A stretch of DNA of 5,361 nucleotides from CAZGNZ01 sp964527215 (GTDB lineage: Bacteria; Fidelibacterota; Marinisomatia; SCGC-AAA003-L08; JACNLC01), in contig CAZGNZ010000077.1 in NCBI GenBank assembly GCA_964527215.1, positions 1 to 5,361 of the forward strand. The letters run 5' to 3'. Shown here in pieces: positions 1-5,361 of this stretch (positions are counted from its first letter, which is position 1; each line of letters starts with the position of its first letter). Below the pieces are notes generated by a model, which had not been told where the DNA came from, made no database searches, and saw only the letters and a list, made by a program, of their open reading frames with translations. Made by a program: the position numbers and the translations under genes.

Positions 1-55
1 TATATTATATATCAATTAGTTATACACCATTTTTCAAGTGAGAAATGTTAATTAC

Positions 56-59
56 GGAG
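56..59 (+). promoter_or_regulatory. Putative ribosome binding site selecting the MATE start at 63
   Basis: GGAG lies three bases before the ATG at 63. The spacing is shorter than the usual 5 to 9 bases but usable. The alternative in-frame ATG at 45 has only a weak AAGTGAG-like sequence ending two bases before it. This makes 63 the slightly better start, adding no residues before MKNPQSS. The choice changes the protein by six residues only. Confidence 0.45.
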
Positions 60-62
60 ATT

Positions 63-1454
63 ATGAAGAATCCTCAATCCAGTCGTCTCGAATCCTTTAT
101 TGCCGCACCCAAAAAAGCGCTGTGGAAGCTCTCCCTGCCCATCATGATGGGAATGATTGTTCAAAATATCTACAACATTGTGGATATGATTTTCGTCGGG
201 AGGTTGGGTCCGGAAGCCATTGCGGCACTGGCCTTTAATCTGCCGATGGTTTTTTTTGCCATCGGTCTGATATTTGGTCTCGGGACCGGAGCGACCGCGG
301 TGATTGCTCAGGCAATTGGTGCAAATAATAAAAAACGGGCCGATAACTGTGCTGAACATTCCCTTCTGCTGGGTGTGGTTCTAAGTGTCTTGATCGCCAT
401 CCCCGGTATCATCTGGGGCAAGTCCATTCTGACTCTCATCGGCACACCTCCCGACATCCTGCCGCTGGCCTACGATTATCTTCATATATACGCCGCCGGT
501 ATCGGTTTCATGATTACGGCTGTTTTTTTCAGGAGTATTCTGTCCGGCGAAGGCGACACAACCTTTCCCATGATTGTCATGAGCATCGGCACGGTTCTGA
601 ACATCATTCTGGATCCCATATTCATTTTCACTCTCGGGTTGGAAATCAAGGGTGCTGCGCTGGCCACAGTCATCAGTCAGGCCGTAGTGATGGGGATTTT
701 CATATATGCCCTTTTCATAAAGAAGCATTCCTACATCACATTTAAACTGAAGGATTTTTCATACACACCGGAAATTCTTAAAAGGATCATCATGGTGGGA
801 TTTCCGGCTTCGCTCTCCATGATCATCATGTCCGTCGGCGGTGTGGTATTCAACTTGATTCTGGTGTCTTTTTCCCCCAATGCAGTGGCAGCTTATCAGG
901 TTGGGGGACGGTTGGATTTTCTGGCATTGCTGCCGATTTTCTCCATTGCGACAGGACTGATGACGCTGGTGGGTATGTTTTACGGAGCCCGCCGCTTCAA
1001 CCTGCTGGCATCCATTATACGCTACGGACAGTTGCAGGCGGTACTGATTACTTCCATCATCGGTGCCTTGTATTTCTTTTTTGCAGAAGCCATCATTCCA
1101 ATATTTACCGATTCAGAGGAAATCATCGAAATCGCCACCACTTATCTGAGAATGATCGTTTTTGCCATGCCCGTTATCGCGTTCGGCATCACTTCCAACA
1201 GGACCATGCAGGGTATGGGCCACTCTATTCCCATGTTGGTGACAACCACACTGCGGGTAATCGGAATCAGTGCGCCGCTTGCACTGATCTTCACCAAAGT
1301 CCTGAACAAACCGCTGGAATTCGTCTGGGTAGCCATGATTATTTCCTCACTCATTTCATCTTCAATCGCATATATCTGGATGAATAACCTACTGAAGCAG
1401 TCACGGCAGGATTCAGGAAAACCGGAAATGGCAACAGCGTCAGCAATTGAATGA
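63..1454 (+). CDS. MATE family multidrug/toxin efflux transporter
   Basis: Inner-membrane antiporter of the multidrug and toxic compound extrusion family, expected to export cationic or amphipathic compounds using a Na+ or H+ gradient. The protein has 463 residues from this start (469 from ATG 45), the normal family length. Two homologous six-helix halves are visible, with about 12 hydrophobic segments between residues 29 and 447 (numbered from ATG 45) and a hydrophilic central linker near 227-245. Family hallmarks in the first half are NIVDMIFVGRLGPEAIAAL (44-62), GLGTGATAVIAQAIGA (78-93), RSILSGEGDTTFPM (163-176) and the helix-5 motif LNIILDP (185-191). D47 in helix 1 and D190 in helix 5 sit where MATE proteins commonly carry ion-coupling acids. 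The second half has VGFPASLS and NRTMQGMGHS. Substrate and coupling ion cannot be read from sequence. It stands alone, converging on the lipoprotein gene. The 44 bases upstream are AT-rich and may hold its promoter, but no clear boxes are seen. Confidence 0.95.
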   Translation: MKNPQSSRLESFIAAPKKALWKLSLPIMMGMIVQNIYNIVDMIFVGRLGPEAIAALAFNLPMVFFAIGLIFGLGTGATAVIAQAIGANNKKRADNCAEHSLLLGVVLSVLIAIPGIIWGKSILTLIGTPPDILPLAYDYLHIYAAGIGFMITAVFFRSILSGEGDTTFPMIVMSIGTVLNIILDPIFIFTLGLEIKGAALATVISQAVVMGIFIYALFIKKHSYITFKLKDFSYTPEILKRIIMVGFPASLSMIIMSVGGVVFNLILVSFSPNAVAAYQVGGRLDFLALLPIFSIATGLMTLVGMFYGARRFNLLASIIRYGQLQAVLITSIIGALYFFFAEAIIPIFTDSEEIIEIATTYLRMIVFAMPVIAFGITSNRTMQGMGHSIPMLVTTTLRVIGISAPLALIFTKVLNKPLEFVWVAMIISSLISSSIAYIWMNNLLKQSRQDSGKPEMATASAIE

Positions 1455-1469
1455 TGCACTGCTTTTTAA

Positions 1470-1502
1470 TGAATTTCCCCGCCATGCCAACTGGCGGATT
1501 CA
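1470..1502. terminator. Possible weak bidirectional terminator hairpin between convergent genes
   Basis: The 85-base gap between the convergent MATE and lipoprotein genes contains CCGCCA (1479-1484) and TGGCGG (1492-1497), a 6-bp GC-rich stem with a 7-base loop. It is extended by TGAAT (1470-1474) pairing with ATTCA (1498-1502) across a four-base bulge. No run of T follows on either strand, so intrinsic termination would be weak. It may only be a 3' end-stabilising hairpin. The position, serving both converging transcripts, is the main argument for function. Confidence 0.35.
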
Positions 1503-1539
1503 AACCGCAGAGCAGAAATGATCTTGATTAAAGGGGTAT

Positions 1540-2478
1540 TCAGTTGTTTGCGGTGCGTTCTGCAGAAACCTGCATAACCAGCTTGAGGATGACGGGTCGG
1601 TGATCGGAGACATTGGATTCATATTCGAACCAGCCGTTGTAGAGGTAATCATCCACCCGGATGGTTTTTACCCGTGATCCGGTATTCTGGAAATCATCAA
1701 ACAGTTCGTTGGTGATAAGAATGTGGTCCAGATGGGAGGGCCATGACGGATAACTCCACTGATAGTGGGTGTTGTCATTGGCAATTTCCATATCCGTAAA
1801 CAGGTAATTCTGATCGTCATCAATAAAATTCCAGAATACATTTAATCCCATTGGTTCCTGGATTTCATCATTCAGATCCCCCACCAGAATCACATTGTGG
1901 TCGGGATGAAATTGATCGATATATTCCTGAAGCCGTTCTGAGGCCAGCCGTCGACGCTCTTCGTTTTCGCTGCCGCTCATCGCTTTCAAGTGATTGTTTA
2001 TTAACACAAAATTCTGTTCTTCATACAGAAATTCCAGAATGTAGGGTTCGCGGGGGAAGGCATAGCCATCATCCTCATAAATCTCAAAAGGGGTCTGAAG
2101 TACGGTAACCGCATCTGACTTCAAAACATAGGCCAGCCCTGATCCTGACTGATATCCGGCCCAGCTGTACAGGGTATCCAATTCATTCAGCAGTATCGGA
2201 ATATTATTGAAATAGGCAGAGTTGTTAATCTCCTGCAGTGCTGTGATGTCGGCACCGGATTCAAGGATGATTCTGGCGGCATACTCTACGGTGGTTTGGT
2301 ATTTTTTGGGGAAAGTCTCGATGTTCCAGCTCATGACGTCCAGAGATTCATTGGTGCCGACCCGGAACGGACCGGTGAAATACTCCTGGATTTCAGGGAT
2401 TTCTGTCGGGCTGGTGGAATCGTCTTTGGCGCATCCGCTGACGAGCAGTACAACGGTTAATAAAAAAGCATTGATCAT
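1540..2478 (-). CDS. Endonuclease/exonuclease/phosphatase superfamily lipoprotein, probably surface or periplasmic
   Basis: Metal-dependent phosphodiesterase of the DNase I/exonuclease III/sphingomyelinase-like (EEP) fold; the substrate is unknown. Numbered from the in-frame TTG at 2529, the motifs run in the expected order: MSWNIETF (66-73, metal/active-site N69), ITALQEINN (95-103, catalytic E100), INNHLKA (177-183, H180), ILVGDLND (214-221, D218 and N220), SHLDHI (265-270, D268) and SDHRPV (308-313, D309/H310). All key residues are present. A lipobox VSGC places the acylated Cys at 33, followed by AKDDSTS and a Pro/Thr-rich linker; KDD resembles the Bacteroidota surface-export signal. The ATG at 2478 gives 312 residues and a 15-residue signal peptide with no basic residue. 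TTG codons at 2514 or 2529 would add an n-region with Arg and Lys, so the start is uncertain. It is a single gene, divergent from tdh. It could be a nuclease, a phosphatase or a phospholipase. Confidence 0.9.
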   Translation of the reverse strand: MINAFLLTVVLLVSGCAKDDSTSPTEIPEIQEYFTGPFRVGTNESLDVMSWNIETFPKKYQTTVEYAARIILESGADITALQEINNSAYFNNIPILLNELDTLYSWAGYQSGSGLAYVLKSDAVTVLQTPFEIYEDDGYAFPREPYILEFLYEEQNFVLINNHLKAMSGSENEERRRLASERLQEYIDQFHPDHNVILVGDLNDEIQEPMGLNVFWNFIDDDQNYLFTDMEIANDNTHYQWSYPSWPSHLDHILITNELFDDFQNTGSRVKTIRVDDYLYNGWFEYESNVSDHRPVILKLVMQVSAERTANN

Positions 2479-2652
2479 GGCCGCAAACTTACATCGCGAT
2501 GACAGTACACTCAAAAGGTTTGCCGCCAATCCCTGCGGAAGCGGCCGGGTATCAGTTTACCGACCAAGTCTCAAAGGATTCCGGCTTTTTCCGAATGGCC
2601 ATGATTCAGTAATTTAGGACATTGTTATCCGCAATAAAATAAGGAATCCTGC
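2479..2652. promoter_or_regulatory. Divergent intergenic region expected to hold both promoters
   Basis: This stretch separates the minus-strand lipoprotein gene from tdh on the plus strand, so both promoters should lie here. I see no convincing -35/-10 pair for either direction. An imperfect hairpin, ATTCCGG (2578-2584) with CCGAAT (2591-2596), a one-base bulge and a CTTTTT loop, sits roughly in the middle. The tdh Shine-Dalgarno sequence AAGGA (2641-2645) lies seven bases before its ATG. In-frame TTG codons at 2514 and 2529 may extend the lipoprotein into this stretch; a TAA at 2557-2559 bounds that frame. Confidence 0.4.
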
Positions 2653-3675
2653 ATGCGAACATCTGTAATTCTCATTACGGGCGCCAACGGTGAAATCGGT
2701 CACGGACTTATAACGGCACTCCATAAAAAACATCAGGAAAACATCATTGCTCTGGATTTACAGCCCATGGATGATTCTATCCGGGGATACATCCGAGAAG
2801 GGCTGGTGGGCAATATACTGGACAAAAATCTGCTGGAACAGATAAATGCCGAGTATGAGGTATCCGAGATTTATCATCTGGCAGCGCTGCTGAGCACCCG
2901 GGCGGAATTTTCCCCGCAGATGGCCCATGAAGTGAATGTGGGCGGCACCATCAATTTCCTCAAACTGGCTATTGATCAGTCAGGCAGCCGCGGCAAAGCA
3001 GTAAAATTCTTCTTTCCCAGTTCCATTGCCGTGTACGGAATTGGCAGTCTGGAGCTGAAAAACAAAGCCGGTGCGGTCACCGAGGATGCGTATCTGGATC
3101 CCACCACCATGTACGGCTGCAATAAACTGTACTGCGAAAAGCTGGGCACCTATTACGCCCGTTTCTACCGCCGACTGACGGCTGAATACAAACCCGGTCT
3201 GGTGGATTTTCGCGGAATCCGGTTCCCAGGACTGATCAGCGCACACACCGTGCCTTCCGGCGGAACCTCTGATTATGCACCGGAGATGCTGCATGCCGCC
3301 ATCAAGGGGGAACCCTACGACTGTTTCGTACGACCCGACGCCCGCATCCCTTTCATGACCATGCACGATGCCGTCCGCTCTACCCTTGATCTGATGTCCG
3401 CCCCGCGGGAAAACCTGAACAAACTGGTGTACAACGTCACCGCTTTCAGCCCCACCGCAGATGAGCTGAAAACCAAGATTACGAGTTTGCTTCCCGGCAG
3501 TGAACTGGATTACAAAGTGACTGAAAAACGGCAGGCCATTGTGGACAGCTGGCCGGCAGATATCGACGACAGCTGCGCTCGGCGGGACTGGGGCTGGCAG
3601 CAGGATCATGATTTTGACACAGCCTTTGAGGAATATCTCTTCCCCCGCATCAAAAAACACTACGGTGTGGACTAA
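2653..3675 (+). CDS. tdh: L-threonine 3-dehydrogenase, SDR (epimerase-like) type
   Basis: NAD-dependent cytosolic enzyme oxidising L-threonine to 2-amino-3-ketobutyrate, the first step of threonine conversion to glycine and acetyl-CoA. The 340 residues match the extended short-chain dehydrogenase/UDP-galactose 4-epimerase-like class. The N-terminal Rossmann motif is GANGEIG (G10, G13, G16), with D35 after the second strand (ALDLQP), which favours NAD over NADP. Other marks are YHLAALLS (74-81), the catalytic SS at 123-124 in FPSSIAVYG and YxxxK as Y154/K158. Substrate-side motifs typical of this TDH group follow: FRGIRFPGLIS (186-196), GGTSDYA (203-209) and RIPFMTMHDAVR (231-242). The start is set by AAGGA seven bases upstream. 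It is followed in the same direction by kbl, which acts on its product and strongly supports the assignment over a generic sugar epimerase. It is not homologous to the zinc-dependent MDR-type Tdh of E. coli. No breaks or missing residues are seen. Confidence 0.93.
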   Translation: MRTSVILITGANGEIGHGLITALHKKHQENIIALDLQPMDDSIRGYIREGLVGNILDKNLLEQINAEYEVSEIYHLAALLSTRAEFSPQMAHEVNVGGTINFLKLAIDQSGSRGKAVKFFFPSSIAVYGIGSLELKNKAGAVTEDAYLDPTTMYGCNKLYCEKLGTYYARFYRRLTAEYKPGLVDFRGIRFPGLISAHTVPSGGTSDYAPEMLHAAIKGEPYDCFVRPDARIPFMTMHDAVRSTLDLMSAPRENLNKLVYNVTAFSPTADELKTKITSLLPGSELDYKVTEKRQAIVDSWPADIDDSCARRDWGWQQDHDFDTAFEEYLFPRIKKHYGVD

Positions 3676-3750
3676 GGGTTTTGAGAATTTTAAAGCTGGA
3701 AAAACGTGTTCCGTCACTCAATAACAATTGATCGTTAAAAATAGCCAATC

Positions 3751-3785
3751 ACTATTTACTATTGACCATTTACCATTAACTATTG
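3751..3785. repeat. Heptamer tandem repeat, five copies, in the tdh-kbl gap
   Basis: Five head-to-tail 7-base units occupy this stretch: ACTATTT, ACTATTG, ACCATTT, ACCATTA and ACTATTG (consensus AC[C/T]ATT[T/G/A]). Variation is confined to the third and seventh positions, and the register never slips. A decayed sixth unit (ACACCTA) follows. The array ends 26 bases before the kbl start codon and is not part of its Shine-Dalgarno sequence (AGAGGA, 3802-3807). No function is assigned. Confidence 0.8.
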
Positions 3786-3811
3786 ACACCTAACCAATTA
3801 CAGAGGAATTC

Positions 3812-4996
3812 ATGGATACAGTCAAAACTCGTTTACAGGATGAAATCAGCGGTATTCGCGATGCCGGCTTGTACAAATCTGAAAGAATAATCGAATCCCA
3901 GCAAAGCGCGGAAATCGAAGTCGGCGGTCAGAAAGTGCTGAACTTCTGCGCCAACAATTACCTTGGCCTGTCCAATCACCCCGATCTGATCAAGGCAGCA
4001 CAGGACGGAATGGGCAAATGGGGATTCGGGCTCAGTTCCGTGCGTTTCATCTGCGGCACCCAGAGCATTCACAAGGATTTGGAACGCAAGCTGTCGGAAT
4101 TCCTGCAAACGGAAGACACCATCCTCTACACCTCCTGTTTTGATGCCAACGGCGGTCTGTTCGAAACCCTTCTCGGACCGGAAGACGCCATAATCTCCGA
4201 CGCCCTGAACCATGCCTCCATCATTGACGGCGTCCGGCTGTGCAAGGCTCAGCGGCACCGCTATTCGAATTCCAATATGGATGAACTGGAAAAAATCCTG
4301 AAAGAAACCCAGTCCGCCCGCACCCGGCTGATCACCACAGACGGTGTATTTTCCATGGACGGTTTTGTGGCAAAGCTGGATCAGATCTGTGATCTGGCGG
4401 AGAAATACAATGCCATGGTGCATGTGGATGATTCCCACGCCACCGGCTTTTTCGGTCCCACCGGCCGCGGCTCCATTGAGTTCTGCAAGGTCATGGACCG
4501 GGTGGATATTGTCACATCCACGCTTGGAAAGGCGATGGGCGGTGCATCCGGCGGATTCACATCGGGAAAAAAGGAAATCATTGAGCTGCTGCGTCAGCGG
4601 TCTCGCCCCTATCTGTTCAGCAATACGGTAGCTCCGGCCATTGTCTGCGCTTCAATCGCCGTGCTGGACATGCTTTCACGCACGACGGAGCTCAGGGACA
4701 AGCTGGAAACGAACACCCACTTTTTCCGGGATCGCATGACGGCGGCCGGGTTCGATATCAAACCGGGTGAGCATCCAATCGTCCCCATCATGCTCTATGA
4801 TGCCCGTCTGGCACAGGATATGGCAGCTGCGCTGCTGAAGGAAGGCATTTACGTCATTGGATTCTCTTTCCCGGTCGTACCCAAGGGACAAGCCCGCATC
4901 CGGACCCAGATCAGCGCGGCTCACTCCACCGGTCAGCTGGAAAAAGCCATCACCGCATTTGTAAAAATCGGAACCGAGCTGGGTGTACTGAAATAG
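3812..4996 (+). CDS. kbl: Glycine C-acetyltransferase (2-amino-3-ketobutyrate CoA ligase)
   Basis: Cytosolic PLP enzyme cleaving 2-amino-3-ketobutyrate with CoA to glycine and acetyl-CoA, the second step after Tdh. The 394 residues fit the alpha-oxoamine synthase family (fold-type I; E. coli Kbl has 398). Visible landmarks are NFCANNYLGLSNHP (44-57), SSVRFICGTQSIHKDLE (75-91), DALNHASIIDG with cofactor-stacking H134, TTDGVFSMDG (175-184, S181), HVDDSHATGFFG with D206 and H209, the Schiff-base lysine K240 in TSTLGKAMGG, and R364 in ARIRTQIS for substrate carboxylate binding. From memory, all are offset by four residues from the E. coli active-site positions (H138, S185, D210, H213, K244, R368). 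The start has AGAGGA four bases upstream. The gap to tdh is 136 bases, long for an operon, so kbl may have extra transcription of its own. Related enzymes (KAS-type AONS, ALAS, SPT) are less likely given the tdh neighbour and close sequence match. Confidence 0.96.
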   Translation: MDTVKTRLQDEISGIRDAGLYKSERIIESQQSAEIEVGGQKVLNFCANNYLGLSNHPDLIKAAQDGMGKWGFGLSSVRFICGTQSIHKDLERKLSEFLQTEDTILYTSCFDANGGLFETLLGPEDAIISDALNHASIIDGVRLCKAQRHRYSNSNMDELEKILKETQSARTRLITTDGVFSMDGFVAKLDQICDLAEKYNAMVHVDDSHATGFFGPTGRGSIEFCKVMDRVDIVTSTLGKAMGGASGGFTSGKKEIIELLRQRSRPYLFSNTVAPAIVCASIAVLDMLSRTTELRDKLETNTHFFRDRMTAAGFDIKPGEHPIVPIMLYDARLAQDMAAALLKEGIYVIGFSFPVVPKGQARIRTQISAAHSTGQLEKAITAFVKIGTELGVLK

Positions 4997-5019
4997 TCGG
5001 AAGGCAATATGATTGATTG

Positions 5020-5047
5020 AAAGGCCTGTCGATTGACGGGCCTTTTT
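5020..5047 (+). terminator. Rho-independent terminator of tdh-kbl
   Basis: An 11-bp stem pairs AAAGGCCTGTC (5020-5030) with GACGGGCCTTT (5035-5045), with one T-G wobble and a GATT tetraloop. The descending arm runs into five T (5043-5047). It begins 24 bases after the kbl stop codon and is oriented correctly for the plus strand. The A run at its start gives only partial terminator character on the other strand. Confidence 0.92.
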
Positions 5048-5065
5048 GTTAGCAGGAAAATTGTG

Positions 5066-5210
5066 TATTGGCTGATTGGTTGAGCAGTACTTCGCAGACA
5101 GGGTGCGGACAGATGGTTGAGTGGGTGAGTAGGACTTCCCCGGCAGGGTGTTGTTAATTGGTGTAATAGTATATTGGTTGATTGGTTGAGTAGTGCTATG
5201 CAGCATGGTG
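5066..5210. repeat. Three degenerate copies of a ~40-bp direct repeat
   Basis: Copies lie at 5066-5105, 5112-5150 and 5172-5210. By hand alignment, copy 1 and copy 3 share 33 of 40 columns with one gap, and copy 1 and copy 2 about 30 of 40 with one gap. Each copy opens with a doubled 8-base piece (ATTGGTTG-like) and closes with a CAG...GGTG end. Spacers are 6 and 21 bases, without sequence similarity, so this is neither a clean tandem array nor a CRISPR array. Confidence 0.7.
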
Positions 5211-5226
5211 TCATCGAGTGTGCCTG

Positions 5227-5250
5227 GAACGTTGTCAGTTTTCAACGGTC
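5227..5250. other. Imperfect hairpin in the intergenic tail
   Basis: GAACGTTG (5227-5234) pairs with CAACGGTC (5243-5250), giving seven pairs with one A/G mismatch around an 8-base loop, TCAGTTTT. No T run follows. It lies between the 40-base repeats and the heptamer array, and may be incidental. Confidence 0.35.
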
Positions 5251-5276
5251 ATCATAGGCCATGGCACTCTTCTCCT

Positions 5277-5311
5277 AATTTCCGATTTCAAATTTCAAAT
5301 TTCAAATTTGA
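5277..5311. repeat. Heptamer tandem repeat, five copies, downstream of kbl
   Basis: Five adjacent 7-base units are visible: AATTTCC, GATTTCA, AATTTCA, AATTTCA and AATTTGA. The ATTT core is invariant. Rotated to begin at ATT, the units read ATTTCAA-like, comparable with the ATTNAC[C/T] units between tdh and kbl, so both arrays share an ATT-anchored 7-base period. No function is assigned. Confidence 0.8.
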
Positions 5312-5361
5312 TGGCTTCGCAAAAAGTCAAATTGCACAAAATAAAGTAAAACGAGGTTGGG

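Larger units (their letters stand above)
4997..5361. other. Gene-free tail downstream of kbl, repeat-rich
   Basis: No supportable coding region lies in these 365 bases on either strand. Plus-strand frames are closed quickly, and the open minus-strand frames read low-complexity text made by the repeats, running into the kbl antisense. The stretch holds the kbl terminator, three degenerate copies of a roughly 40-base unit, an imperfect hairpin at 5227-5250, and a heptamer array at 5277-5311. The last 50 bases are AT-rich; a 12-codon ATG frame at 5311-5349 has no ribosome binding site and is not called. Confidence 0.7.

Noticed and set aside
2980..3717. 245-codon open frame on the minus strand across tdh
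   Set aside because: It is antisense to a complete, motif-verified dehydrogenase; its translation shows no recognisable domain and it arises from codon bias in the tdh reading frame.
3762..3787. TTGACC and TTGACA as -35 boxes of a kbl promoter
   Set aside because: Both are by-products of the heptamer repeat. No TATAAT-like box lies about 17 bases downstream, and the second would place -10 on the Shine-Dalgarno sequence.
3833..4438. 201-codon open frame on the minus strand across kbl
   Set aside because: It is antisense to the active-site region of kbl, with no family motifs and no ribosome binding site noted.
1540..4996. A defence or secretion system formed by the nuclease-like lipoprotein and its neighbours
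   Set aside because: The lipoprotein is a single gene on the opposite strand, has an export signal and faces a housekeeping threonine pathway; there are no partner genes typical of toxin or defence modules.
5066..5210. CRISPR array
   Set aside because: Only three copies, with up to 25% divergence, and spacers of 6 and 21 bases; no cas genes in the window.
4676..5245. 189-codon minus-strand open frame covering the kbl end and the tail
   Set aside because: It passes through the strong terminator and the degenerate repeats. The translation is low-complexity (repeated Asn-Gln-Pro-Ile-like text) and then becomes kbl antisense, so the frame is a by-product of repeats lacking stops.
5311..5349. 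Short ATG frame of 12 codons at the window end
   Set aside because: No ribosome binding site, very short, and begins within the heptamer array.

Overview
The window is about 50% GC and carries four complete, ordinary-looking genes plus a 365-base gene-free tail rich in short tandem repeats. I see no RNA genes, CRISPR arrays, insertion sequences or phage genes. The best guess for the source is a Gram-negative bacterium of the Bacteroidota/FCB superphylum or a relative. This rests on a lipoprotein whose acylated cysteine is followed by a Lys-Asp-Asp surface-export-like motif, on a short-chain-dehydrogenase type of threonine dehydrogenase (common in Bacteroidota), and on heptamer-type intergenic repeats. 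Shine-Dalgarno sequences are visible before three of the four genes, which is less typical of classical Bacteroidetes, so the phylum call is only moderately confident.

Layout: 63-1454 (+) encodes a 12-helix MATE-family efflux transporter. It converges on 1540-2478 (-), a lipoprotein of the endonuclease/exonuclease/phosphatase superfamily with all its catalytic motifs. That gene diverges from 2653-3675 (+), an NAD-dependent SDR-type L-threonine 3-dehydrogenase (tdh). Next comes 3812-4996 (+), glycine C-acetyltransferase (2-amino-3-ketobutyrate CoA ligase, kbl), closed by a strong rho-independent terminator at 5020-5047.

Together tdh and kbl form the two-step threonine degradation pathway: L-threonine is oxidised to 2-amino-3-ketobutyrate, which is then cleaved with CoA to glycine and acetyl-CoA. 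The transporter and the lipoprotein have no evident link to it or to each other.

The less ordinary part is the non-coding DNA. A five-copy heptamer array lies in the unusually long 136-base gap between tdh and kbl. A second, related five-copy heptamer array and three degenerate copies of a roughly 40-base unit lie downstream of the kbl terminator. No previously undescribed system is evident; the repeats and the surface-export motif on the nuclease-like lipoprotein are the points most worth following.
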